This document shows positions 33,557 through 41,572 of a DNA stretch of 64,000 bases, in pieces; position 1 is the first letter of the stretch; each line of letters opens with the position of its first letter. A program made the position numbers and the translations under genes. Source of the DNA: Bacteroidales bacterium (GTDB taxonomy: Bacteria > Bacteroidota > Bacteroidia > Bacteroidales > UBA1402); assembly GCA_017380635.1 (NCBI GenBank), contig JAFODP010000016.1:1-64000 (forward strand). The letters are read 5' to 3'. Below the pieces are notes generated by a model. That model ran no database searches. It saw nothing but the letters and a program-made list of their open reading frames with translations, and was not told the origin of the DNA.

Positions 33557-33764
33557 CAGGTGTTGATAATCAGCTACTTACAAAGTAATTATAGACTACT
33601 GGCGACACTTTTACGACACATTCTGCACGTTTTTACACGTTCATGGCAACGATAAACGTGTTTAATGGCTGATGATAGTCTTTTCTATGTCAACTTCATG
33701 TTTTCACTAAATTGGAATTTATTTGTTGATTTTATATATTCTCTACATCATATGCATCTACTAT
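33557..33764. other. Non-coding left end of the islet with short repeated motifs
   Basis: About 200 bp without a gene. At 33602-33660 the related short motifs GCGACAC, ACGACAC, TGCACG, ACACG and AAACGTG recur at spacings of about 10 to 13 bp, several after a T4-T5 run. They resemble arm-type recombinase sites near an att core, but no protein is left to bind them here. Confidence 0.4.
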
Positions 33765-34319
33765 CTATATTTTAGGATTTCCTTTATAATCCCATGGGTA
33801 TGCTGCATATCCCTTGTGTTCAGTCCATAGTTCTTTTGGAATGCAGTATCGGAAATATTGTTTTTCTGATATATTATAGCGTGTAGAAGCAACAGGCTCA
33901 ATCGCTTTTGCCCTTGGACAATATTCTAGCGTAGGAACAGCGCCCTTTTCCCCAAAAGCATCAAACTGAAATAGCAAGGCTCTGGTCTTTAGTGGACCAT
34001 TGCAAAATCTCCCGTTGCACTCGATGGAGCGGATGAGTATTCCTCCATATGACTTGTTATTACTCTTGAATGTAAGATCAACACCAAAGTCATGGTTGAA
34101 CCACTCTCCAGCCTCAGTCATACGCTCGTACGTTATACTCGCAGTGTCGGTTAAGTTATAATAAAACTCTATCTCGATCATGCGATATAACTTATCTCCC
34201 TTTCTGATGACAAAATTGTTAAGCAAATTCTCAGCAATGTCTTTGAAGATGCTTTCAATTTTAGAAGGATCTGTCTCCGTTAACACAAGACTATTTCTTA
34301 AACATTCCAATTCTGTCAT
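33765..34319 (-). CDS. Hypothetical protein in the ppdK islet
   Basis: A 184-residue protein that I do not recognise with confidence. It starts MTELECLRNSLVLTET and has the segments YRMIEIEFYYNL, ITYERMTEAGEWFNHDFGVD, YGGILIRSIE and a C-terminal YFRYCIPKELW. The pattern (a soluble mixed alpha/beta protein with conserved YxR, EIEFY, HDFGxD and GGILIRS) recalls small proteins described as base-excision or methylpurine-glycosylase-like, but this is only a resemblance by eye. It is 38 bp downstream of the broken LRR gene. Confidence 0.6.
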   Translation of the reverse strand: MTELECLRNSLVLTETDPSKIESIFKDIAENLLNNFVIRKGDKLYRMIEIEFYYNLTDTASITYERMTEAGEWFNHDFGVDLTFKSNNKSYGGILIRSIECNGRFCNGPLKTRALLFQFDAFGEKGAVPTLEYCPRAKAIEPVASTRYNISEKQYFRYCIPKELWTEHKGYAAYPWDYKGNPKI

Positions 34320-34357
34320 ATAGTTCTATATCAAATATTAAGCGCAAAATTTTTTAC

Positions 34358-34983
34358 TTATTGTATAGGTATAAGCTTACCAAATGCTTTCCAAAGAATA
34401 TCTTTCTTATATTTTTTGACTACAGGAACATGAACGGTAACTTGTTCCAGAGGGACATCATCAAAAGCCTGGTATATCTCTGGTGGTACTTCTGAATAAC
34501 AGAATATGTCCGTGAGACTCCGACAGTAATCAAAAGAACCGGCACCTATTTTAGTCACTCCTTCCGGAATAACGATTTCAATAAGTGATGAACAACCGGG
34601 GAATACACAGGGGGCTAATTGTGTCATTCCTTTTGGCAGCACGATTTTATTGAGACTCTTACAGAATGCAAAAGCCCCCTTCCCAATTGAAATGAGTCCT
34701 TCATTTAGGTTTATAGTCTTCAAACTTACACAGTTATAGAACACCTCTTCTCCTATCTCTGAAACAGTAGAAGGTATCGTTATGGATGAAAGTTGTTGAC
34801 ATAGAGAGAAATACGCCCGACTCAATACGAGCAACACTACTAGGAATAACAATCGATTTGAGCTTAACACAATTATAGAAGGCGCGGTAGCCTAAAGAGG
34901 AAAGCCCCTCAGGTAAGACTATATTCTCCAGTTCAATGCAATAAAAATCTTCATCATTTTGTACAAATTGTTTGTTTATATGA
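34358..34983 (-). pseudogene. BspA-like leucine-rich repeat protein, truncated and frameshifted
   Basis: The two adjoining minus-strand frames both encode LRR_5/BspA repeats. The upstream part, at about 34983-34812, reads LENIVLPEGLSSLGYRAFYN and KSIVIPSSVARIESGVF. The downstream part continues as SLCQQLSSITIPSTVSEIG and IVIPEGVTKIGAGSFDYCRS. The switch at about 34803-34811 looks like one extra T (or C) in GTATTTCTCTC. No start codon or signal peptide precedes the first repeat; the frame runs back into the fic stop codon (35028-35030). The 170-codon frame that begins at 34870 is thus only partly real. It is a decayed fragment of a secreted surface protein. Confidence 0.8.
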
Positions 34984-35027
34984 AAAATAATGTGTGCAGA
35001 TATATTCCGATTTATCTGTTTGTTGAA

Positions 35028-36323
35028 CTATTCTTTATTGCTTCCAACTACATACGAGCAGTATTTACTGAGCAAATTGGATAATGGCAAATCACCTTTC
35101 TGGTATCTGTCAGCATCAAGTTTTAGAATTCTTTCGCATATAGTTTTCTTACCTTTATACAACGCATTGAGATATGGAATGCCATTTTCCTCTGTGATGC
35201 TCACCTCGTTGAAGAACTGCGTCAAGTCCTCAGCATCATAGACGATGGTGTAACTGGGGCGTTTAGCTCCAGGAATGTCCTCTCTCAGGATGTTCTTGTC
35301 AACCAAATCCTGTATGTCACGTATGGCCGTGTCTTTCGAGCACTTTGCCAATGTTGCCCATGTCTTGGATGTTATCTTTGCCTCGTAGCCGTCAAGAAAG
35401 AGATTAAGCATTTGGGTCTGTCGCTCAGTCATTGGAACAGACGAAGCTTTCTGCCAGAAGAAACTCTTATTCAGGATTGTGGTCACGATGGTGTCTGCCT
35501 CGTCAAGTGCATCTACCAATTTCTGCATGTACCACACCAACCACTCCGTTATATCGCCATCGCCATGCTGCATCCGCTCCAGAATGTCATAGTAGTGATT
35601 CTTGTCCTTGTTAATCTGTGATGAGACATTGTAGAAACGGAAATCGCTCTTTTCTCCACGAGCAAGAAGCATGTCTGAAAGGATGCGGGCCAACCGCCCA
35701 TTACCGTCCTCGAAGGGATGTATGCTCACAAACCAGAAATGGGCAATGGCAGAACGGATGACGCTGCTTACAGGCTCCTCTCCATCAAACCAGGCAAGAA
35801 ACTTTTCCATCTCCTCTTCTACGCGGTCTGGCGAAGGAGCAATATAGTGAATCTTCTCACGTCCAAACATTCCGCTGACAATATGCTCCTCGTTTGTGCG
35901 GTACTGGCCAATTTCGATCTGACATCCTTCACTGTAGCCTGTTGGAAAGAAAGCTGCTTGCCAAGCACACAGCTTCTCTTTACTGAGGGTCATGTCATAG
36001 TGCTGAACCGCTTCAAGCATTACACCAACAACAGAATCGACATAGTGTGAAGGCGCAGTATCTTTCACGTTCTCAATACCAAGTTTTCGGGCAATGGAAG
36101 AACGAACCTGCTCAACGTTCAGTCGTATGCCTTCTATCTCCGAAGAATATACTACATCGTATGTCAGGATCTCTGCCATTGCACGCAGCTTGCTGTCAAA
36201 TCCCAACGAACTCAGCCTGCCGTAAAGCAAACCCTGCTTACGGAATACTTTTTCCTGAAGGAGTGACACCTCAGAAGCGTCCCAACGGAAGTCCGTCCAA
36301 TTGTCTCTTTCGTGTATATACAT
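35028..36323 (-). CDS. Fic-domain protein with DUF4172 and winged-helix region
   Basis: A 431-residue protein. Residues 5-80 match the DUF4172 Fic N-terminal domain. A candidate inhibitory-helix motif S60-xxx-E64-G65 follows the [S/T]xxxE[G/N] rule for class II Fic proteins. The active-site motif HPFEDGNGRLAR is at residues 202-213, intact for AMP transfer. Residues 298-350 form a winged-helix-like segment (LAKCSKDTAIRDIQDLV), and the C-terminus is helical. The enzyme would AMPylate or otherwise modify a target, held in check by the inhibitory glutamate. No separate antitoxin gene was found. It is the promoter-proximal gene of the islet. Confidence 0.92.
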   Translation of the reverse strand: MYIHERDNWTDFRWDASEVSLLQEKVFRKQGLLYGRLSSLGFDSKLRAMAEILTYDVVYSSEIEGIRLNVEQVRSSIARKLGIENVKDTAPSHYVDSVVGVMLEAVQHYDMTLSKEKLCAWQAAFFPTGYSEGCQIEIGQYRTNEEHIVSGMFGREKIHYIAPSPDRVEEEMEKFLAWFDGEEPVSSVIRSAIAHFWFVSIHPFEDGNGRLARILSDMLLARGEKSDFRFYNVSSQINKDKNHYYDILERMQHGDGDITEWLVWYMQKLVDALDEADTIVTTILNKSFFWQKASSVPMTERQTQMLNLFLDGYEAKITSKTWATLAKCSKDTAIRDIQDLVDKNILREDIPGAKRPSYTIVYDAEDLTQFFNEVSITEENGIPYLNALYKGKKTICERILKLDADRYQKGDLPLSNLLSKYCSYVVGSNKE

Positions 36324-36354
36324 AACGTATTCGTACTTTGTGCAACATAAAACA

Positions 36355-36380
36355 GCGACTAACGTCGCAAATTCTGCGAC
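36355..36380. promoter_or_regulatory. Palindromic operator-like site at the fic promoter
   Basis: Contains two overlapping inverted repeats: GCGAC-TAAC-GTCGC (36355-36368) and GTCGCA-AATTC-TGCGAC (36364-36380). The second touches the fic -7 box at 36380-36387. Further GCGAC/GTCG half-sites occur to the right at about 36438-36473. Its position downstream of and against the -7 box would block transcription if bound. Confidence 0.55.
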
Positions 36381-36387
36381 AAAGATA
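36380..36387 (-). promoter_or_regulatory. -7 promoter box of fic
   Basis: TATCTTTG on the minus strand, 56 bp upstream of the fic ATG at 36323. Confidence 0.55.
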
Positions 36388-36483
36388 CTAAATTAATGTC
36401 GAATAGCCGAACAAATCTGCAAATTACCACATATTATGCGACGTTTTTAGTCAATAATCGTCGGAAGCTTTCTTCCGAAGACT

Positions 36484-36513
36484 AAAAAAGGACCTGCCCA
36501 AACGGACAGGTCC
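36484..36513 (-). terminator. Terminator of ppdK (islet-side)
   Basis: On the minus strand GGACCTGTCC pairs with GGGCAGGTCC (one mismatch) and is followed by six T. It lies at the right edge of the islet, outside the 53-bp repeat, and differs from the terminator left of the islet, so the insertion seems to have supplied ppdK with a new terminator. Confidence 0.85.
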
Positions 36514-36514
36514 C

Positions 36515-36567
36515 TTTCATATAGTTTAAGATAATTTTTATCTCAAAGCAGCCTGAGCAGCGGCCAA
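36515..36567 (-). repeat. 53-bp direct repeat, right copy (native ppdK 3' end)
   Basis: Covers the last nine codons of ppdK, the stop and 23 bp downstream; matches 33504-33556 with one mismatch. It contains the inverted repeat AGATAA-TTT-TTATCT at 36529-36543, which spans the stop codon. Confidence 0.9.
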
Positions 36568-39258
36568 ACGTGCGATGGGCACGCGGAAAGGAGAACAACT
36601 TACGTAGTTCAAACCTACTCTGTGACAGAATTCTACAGAAGAAGGTTCACCACCATGTTCACCACAGATACCGCACTTCAAGTTAGGATTAACTGAGCGA
36701 CCATTCTGAGTAGCCATGTTAACCAACTGACCTACACCAACTTGATCCAATACTGCGAAGGGGTCGTTCTTCAAGATACCCTTTTCGAGATAGATGGGCA
36801 AGAATGAAGCAACGTCGTCGCGGCTGTAACCGAAGGTCATCTGAGTCAAGTCGTTGGTACCGAATGAGAAGAATTCAGCAGATTCAGCAATTTGGTTAGC
36901 GGTAAGAGCTGCGCGAGGAATTTCAATCATCGTACCTACCTTGTATTCGATGCTATCGTTGCGTTCAGCAAACAAAGCGTCGGCAGTAGCCTTGATAACA
37001 GCCTTCTGAGCGTTGAATTCCAACACATTACCAATCAGAGGAATCATGATTTCAGGATAGGTCTTGATACCTTCAGCCTTCAAATCCAAAGCAGCGCTCA
37101 AGATAGCACGAGTCTGCATTTCGGTGATTTCAGGATAGGTATTACCCAAACGACAACCACGGTGACCCAACATGGGGTTCTGTTCGATCAATGATTCAAC
37201 ACGTTCTTTAACTTCTGAAACGGTAACACCCATTACATCAGCCATTTCCTTCTGACCCTTTTCATCATGGGGAACGAATTCATGGAGTGGCGGATCCAAA
37301 AGACGAACGGTAACAGGCAGATCATGCATAGCCTTGAAAATACCGTAGAAGTCGTCACGTTGCAAGGGCAACAATTTCTTCAAAGCTTCACGACGACCTT
37401 CTTCGTCCTTAGCCAAAATCATTTGACGCATAGCAATGATCTTGTCGCCATCGAAGAACATGTGTTCGGTACGGGTCAAACCGATACCGGTAGCGCCGAA
37501 TTGACGAGCCACAGCAGCATCACGAGGAGTATCTGCATTGGTGCGTACTTTCAGACGAGCATATTTATCAGCCATGGCCATCAATTCACCGAAATCGCCA
37601 CTCAATTCAGGAGCTTGGGTTTCGATGCCACCAGCGTAAACAAAACCGGTAGAACCATCCAATGACAACCAATCGCCTTCTTTCAAAGTCAAACCATCAA
37701 CTGACAAGGTACGAGCCTTATAGTCGATAATAACGCTATTAGCAGCTGATACACAGCACTTACCCATACCACGAGCAACTACAGCAGCGTGAGAAGTCAT
37801 ACCACCGCGAGCAGTCATGATACCTTGTGCGCTCAACATACCCTTCAAGTCTTCGGGAGAGGTTTCGATACGAACCAAGATGGTCTTTTCGCCTCTTTCA
37901 GCCCAAGCTTCAGCATCTTCAGCGAAGAATACGATACGGCCGGTAGCAGCACCGGGAGAAGCGGGCAAACCTTTGGTGATAGGCTTAGCGGCAGACAAAG
38001 CAGCTTTCTTGAATACAGGGTGCAACAATTCGTCCAATTTTTCAGGCTCGATGCGCATCACAGCTTCCTGTTCGGTAAGCATACCCTGACGAACCATTTC
38101 CATAGCAATGCGAACCATAGCAGCACCGGTACGCTTACCGTTACGGGTCTGCAACATCCACAACTTGCCATCTTGAATGGTAAATTCGATATCCTGCATA
38201 TCTCTGTTATGGTTTTCCAAGTTTTCCTGAATGGTATTCAATTCTTGGAAAGCAGCAGGCATAGTTTCTTCCAAAGAAGGATATTTAGCTACACGTTCTT
38301 CTTCGCTGATACCTTGAGCAGCAGCCCAACGACGAGAACCTTCGATGGTGATCTGTTGAGGAGTACGGATACCGGCCACAACGTCTTCACCCTGAGCGTT
38401 AATCAAATATTCACCGTTGAAGATATCTTCACCGGTAGCAGCATCACGGGTAAAAGCAACACCGGTAGCAGAATTGTCACCCATGTTACCGAATACCATA
38501 GACTGTACGTTTACAGCGGTACCCCATTCAGCAGGAATCTTGTTAAGTTTACGATAAAGGATAGCGCGTTCGTTCATCCAGCTGTCAAATACAGCGCAGA
38601 TAGCACCCCACAATTGCTGCCAAGGATCGTCGGGGAAATCCAAACCGGTATTTTCCTTAACGGCGGCCTTGAACAAAGCAACCAATTCCTTCAAATCTTC
38701 GGTGGTCAATTCGGTATCCAAAGTAACACCACGTTGTTCTTTCATGTGGTGGATAATTACTTCGAAAGGATCTTCGTCTTCTTTCTTAACAGGCTTCATA
38801 CCCAACACTACGTCACCGTACATCTGTACGAAACGACGATATGAGTCCCATGCAAAACGAGGATTATTACTTCTCTTGGCAATCACTTCAACAGCCTGAT
38901 CGTTCATACCCAAGTTGAGGATGGTATCCATCATACCGGGCATAGAAGCACGGGCACCTGAACGAACAGAAACCAACAAGGGATTTTCGGCATCACCAAA
39001 CTTAGGACCATCAACAGCCAATTCGGTAGCCTTCATAGCAGCTTCCACTTCGGCCTTAATCATGGCAACAACAGCGTCCTTACCTACTTCGAAATATTCG
39101 GTACAAACGTCAGTCGTAATGGTGAAACCCGGAGGAACAGGCATTCCTAACAAATTCATCTCGGCCAAGTTAGCACCTTTACCACCGAGCAATTCTCGCA
39201 TGGTACCGTTACCGTCGGCCTTTTTGTTTCCAAACAGATAAACTCTCTTTTTGTTCAT
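36538..39258 (-). CDS. ppdK: Pyruvate, phosphate dikinase
   Basis: A 906-residue enzyme that interconverts pyruvate, ATP and Pi with PEP, AMP and PPi. The N-terminal ATP-grasp domain (starts RVYLFGNKKADGNG; LLGGKGANLAEM) is followed by the central phosphohistidine domain with GGMTSHAAVVARGMGKCC (His in TSHAA) and the C-terminal PEP/pyruvate barrel (TRTEHMFF; GTNDLTQMTFGYSRDD; CGICGEHGGEPSSVEF). Full length. In Bacteroidetes it serves glycolysis and gluconeogenesis with PPi. The gene end is the target of the islet insertion but the coding sequence is intact. Confidence 0.97.
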   Translation of the reverse strand: MNKKRVYLFGNKKADGNGTMRELLGGKGANLAEMNLLGMPVPPGFTITTDVCTEYFEVGKDAVVAMIKAEVEAAMKATELAVDGPKFGDAENPLLVSVRSGARASMPGMMDTILNLGMNDQAVEVIAKRSNNPRFAWDSYRRFVQMYGDVVLGMKPVKKEDEDPFEVIIHHMKEQRGVTLDTELTTEDLKELVALFKAAVKENTGLDFPDDPWQQLWGAICAVFDSWMNERAILYRKLNKIPAEWGTAVNVQSMVFGNMGDNSATGVAFTRDAATGEDIFNGEYLINAQGEDVVAGIRTPQQITIEGSRRWAAAQGISEEERVAKYPSLEETMPAAFQELNTIQENLENHNRDMQDIEFTIQDGKLWMLQTRNGKRTGAAMVRIAMEMVRQGMLTEQEAVMRIEPEKLDELLHPVFKKAALSAAKPITKGLPASPGAATGRIVFFAEDAEAWAERGEKTILVRIETSPEDLKGMLSAQGIMTARGGMTSHAAVVARGMGKCCVSAANSVIIDYKARTLSVDGLTLKEGDWLSLDGSTGFVYAGGIETQAPELSGDFGELMAMADKYARLKVRTNADTPRDAAVARQFGATGIGLTRTEHMFFDGDKIIAMRQMILAKDEEGRREALKKLLPLQRDDFYGIFKAMHDLPVTVRLLDPPLHEFVPHDEKGQKEMADVMGVTVSEVKERVESLIEQNPMLGHRGCRLGNTYPEITEMQTRAILSAALDLKAEGIKTYPEIMIPLIGNVLEFNAQKAVIKATADALFAERNDSIEYKVGTMIEIPRAALTANQIAESAEFFSFGTNDLTQMTFGYSRDDVASFLPIYLEKGILKNDPFAVLDQVGVGQLVNMATQNGRSVNPNLKCGICGEHGGEPSSVEFCHRVGLNYVSCSPFRVPIARLAAAQAALR

Positions 39259-39312
39259 ATTAAAAACGTTTTATGGTTTTGTATAAAAATTCATTTTCGT
39301 TTTAAACGGCTG

Positions 39313-39320
39313 CAAAAATA
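39313..39320 (-). promoter_or_regulatory. -7 promoter box of ppdK
   Basis: TATTTTTG on the minus strand, 54 bp upstream of the ppdK ATG. Confidence 0.5.
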
Positions 39321-39355
39321 AGCATTTCACACCTAAATTAAAAGGGTATTTTTAA

Positions 39356-40708
39356 CTAATTTTTAAAAATTAGATTTTTCGCCGGAGCCTCTGCAAAACA
39401 GCCATTCTCGTAAGCCAGGCTTCCATTGATAAACACCTGACAAACACGATGATGAAAAGTCCAGCCTTCGAACGGAGACCAAGCACATTTGCTCAGAACA
39501 TCCTGCTTTTGCAATACCCAGGCGGGACATTCTTCCACCAAGACCATATCGGCATAATAACCTTCGCGCAGATAACCACGATCTTGAATGCGATACAAAT
39601 CGGCCGGCGCATGACAGAATTTTTCCACAATCAGCGACTTGTCCAAAGCATTTTCACGCGACATTTCCAACAGCAGCAAAAGATTGAACTGCACACTGGG
39701 ACAACCGGAAACAGCCGTCAATGCATTGCCCTGTTTTTCAGATAATAAATGCGGCGCATGATCGCTGCCCAAAGTATCAATTCGTCCCGCTTTCAAGGCG
39801 TCCAAAACAGCTGCTTTGTCGGAAGCATGCTTAAGGGCCGGATTGCATTTGATACGCGAGCCGTAGCGAGCGTAATCTTCATCACAAAGCAAGAGATAAT
39901 GTGGACAGGTTTCTGCCGTTATTTTCTTATCTTTCAAATCTTTATCCTCAAACAAAGACAATTCTTTCTCGCTGGAAACATGCAAGACGTGCAAACGCGT
40001 TCCCCAACGACGAGCCATCGAAACAGCCAAGGAAGTAGACTGATAACAAGCTTCATCGTCACGGATCAAAGAATGATAAGCCACCGGCAAATCCTCGCCC
40101 ACTTCCTGTATATATTTAGCCTTATTGGCCTGTATGCGCGATTCCGATTCGCAATGCACCGCAATCAGCGTCGGAACTTCGGTAAACAAGCGCTGCAGAC
40201 TCTGCTCGTCATCCACCAGCATATTGCCGGTAGAAGAACCCATAAACAGCTTAACAGCAGGCACCTTCGTGTAATCGGCCGCCAAAAGCTCTTCCAAATT
40301 TTCATTGGTAGCGCCTATATAAAACGCATAGTTGGCCAAAGCATGAGAGGCCGCATAATCCATTTTATCTTGCCAGGCTTTCAGCGTAGTGGTTTGCGGC
40401 TGCGTATTGGGCATATCTATAAAGGAAGTCACACCGCCGGCAATAGCCGCCTTCGATTCGCTTGTCATATCGGCCTTATGCGTCAAACCGGGATCGCGAA
40501 AATGCACATGCGTGTCTATCAAACCGGGAATCAGATATTTACCACGCGCATCCACCAAGTTGTCCAAAGATTCCATCACAGACAAAGAAGGCGTATCGTC
40601 TCCTTTATAAATACGGACAATACGCTCTCCCTCAATCAGTACGGAACCTTGAAACATTTGTCCTTCATTGACAATACAGGCATCTTGTATCAAGGTAGTT
40701 TTCATCAT
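39356..40708 (-). CDS. pyrC: Dihydroorotase
   Basis: A 450-residue amidohydrolase that cyclises carbamoyl aspartate to dihydroorotate. The metal-binding motif DTHVHFRDPG holds His67 and His69. Also seen are a DMPNTQP substrate loop, and later His residues and the metal Asp in HVLHVSSEKE and LGSDHAPHL. Class I-type length. The start is the first of two adjacent ATG codons (40708 or 40705). It follows the glycosyltransferase gene by 9 bp, an association often seen in Bacteroidetes. With pyrK-pyrD it gives two consecutive steps of pyrimidine synthesis in the window. Confidence 0.93.
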   Translation of the reverse strand: MMKTTLIQDACIVNEGQMFQGSVLIEGERIVRIYKGDDTPSLSVMESLDNLVDARGKYLIPGLIDTHVHFRDPGLTHKADMTSESKAAIAGGVTSFIDMPNTQPQTTTLKAWQDKMDYAASHALANYAFYIGATNENLEELLAADYTKVPAVKLFMGSSTGNMLVDDEQSLQRLFTEVPTLIAVHCESESRIQANKAKYIQEVGEDLPVAYHSLIRDDEACYQSTSLAVSMARRWGTRLHVLHVSSEKELSLFEDKDLKDKKITAETCPHYLLLCDEDYARYGSRIKCNPALKHASDKAAVLDALKAGRIDTLGSDHAPHLLSEKQGNALTAVSGCPSVQFNLLLLLEMSRENALDKSLIVEKFCHAPADLYRIQDRGYLREGYYADMVLVEECPAWVLQKQDVLSKCAWSPFEGWTFHHRVCQVFINGSLAYENGCFAEAPAKNLIFKN

Positions 40709-40717
40709 AACAGAAGA

Positions 40718-41467
40718 TTATTTTTGAGATTTCTGCGGATATTTTCTAAAGAAACTGCTCCATTTCAGCTGGATAACACCGATTACCGCTTCGCTAAAAA
40801 TGCCACCACTCATCTTTGAGGTACCCAATTCTCTGTTGGTAAATACGATAGGTACTTCTTTCACCTTGAAACCACATTTGGTGGCGGTGAATTTCATTTC
40901 AATCTGGAAAGCATAACCTTTGAAACGAATCTTATCCAACTCGATGGTTTCCAACACTTCGCGACGATAGCACATAAATCCGGCCGTGGTATCGAAAATG
41001 CGCAGACCCGTCACCAGGCGCACATAAGCCGAAGCATAATACGACATCAACACACGACCAATGGGCCAATTGACCACATTCACCAAACGATTGATGTAAC
41101 GCGAACCGATGGCCGCATCGGCACCTTCTTCGCTGCAAGCCTTGTACAAACGCAAGAGATCTTTGGGATTGTGCGAAAAGTCGGCATCCATTTCGAAGAT
41201 ATAATCGTATTTATGTTCGATAGCCCATTTGAAACCGCAAATATAAGCGGTGCCCAAACCCAATTTACCGGAACGTTCGATGATATGCAGCTCTTCGCTG
41301 AATTCCTGCTGCAAAGATTTGACGATATCGGCCGTACCATCGGGCGAACCATCATCCACAATCAGGATATGGAAAGCCTGAGGCAAAGTGAACACGGCTC
41401 TGATAATGGCTTCTATATTTTCCTTCTCATTATAAGTAGGAATAATGACTACAGCATCTGACTTCAT
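40718..41467 (-). CDS. Polyprenol monophosphomannose synthase-like GT2 glycosyltransferase
   Basis: A 249-residue GT-A family 2 enzyme. It starts MKSDAVVIIPTYNEKENIEA; DDGSPDGTADIV and EMDADFSHNP (DxD-type metal motif) lie in the N-terminal half. The sequence lacks the C-terminal membrane helices of the longer DPM-fused forms and resembles DPM1. It transfers a sugar, probably mannose, from a GDP- or UDP-sugar to a polyprenyl phosphate for glycan or protein glycosylation. The ATG at 41467 was chosen over the frame opening at 41569 because the conserved start and the -7 box at 41513 agree. Confidence 0.9.
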   Translation of the reverse strand: MKSDAVVIIPTYNEKENIEAIIRAVFTLPQAFHILIVDDGSPDGTADIVKSLQQEFSEELHIIERSGKLGLGTAYICGFKWAIEHKYDYIFEMDADFSHNPKDLLRLYKACSEEGADAAIGSRYINRLVNVVNWPIGRVLMSYYASAYVRLVTGLRIFDTTAGFMCYRREVLETIELDKIRFKGYAFQIEMKFTATKCGFKVKEVPIVFTNRELGTSKMSGGIFSEAVIGVIQLKWSSFFRKYPQKSQK

Positions 41468-41512
41468 AATATGATGAGAATAGTTTAATGAGTAACTTAT
41501 TTTAAAAACGAC

Positions 41513-41520
41513 CAAAGGTA
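41513..41520 (-). promoter_or_regulatory. -7 promoter box of the GT2-pyrC unit
   Basis: TACCTTTG on the minus strand, 45 bp upstream of the ATG at 41467. Confidence 0.6.
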
Positions 41521-41542
41521 GGCAATTCTGCAATTTTTTCCG

Positions 41543-41550
41543 TACTTTCG
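41543..41550 (+). promoter_or_regulatory. Possible -7 box of mfd
   Basis: TACTTTCG on the plus strand differs at one position from TAnnTTTG and lies 22 bp before the TTG start of mfd. Confidence 0.35.
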
Positions 41551-41572
41551 CGCGATTTTTTTTTAGCATATT

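Larger units (their letters stand above)
33504..36567. mobile_element. Integrase-less islet inserted at the 3' end of ppdK
   Basis: The segment between two 53-bp near-perfect direct repeats. The right repeat is the native end of ppdK; the left one is a remnant copy followed by a second terminator and the HU gene. The interior holds a hypothetical gene, a broken LRR gene and a fic gene, all on the minus strand, with base use differing from the neighbours (more AT between genes). No integrase, transposase or mobilisation gene is present. The geometry fits integrase-mediated insertion into a gene end; a recombination-borne partial duplication is the alternative. Confidence 0.75.

Noticed and set aside
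34358-34870. The 170-codon frame taken as an intact LRR gene with a signal peptide
   Set aside because: Its first 20 or so codons are out of frame with the LRR sequence that continues upstream; the apparent hydrophobic start is a shadow of the other frame.
35028-36323. Fic gene considered as half of a toxin-antitoxin pair
   Set aside because: No small antitoxin gene is adjacent in any frame; the N-terminal inhibitory-type motif suggests a self-inhibited class II Fic protein.
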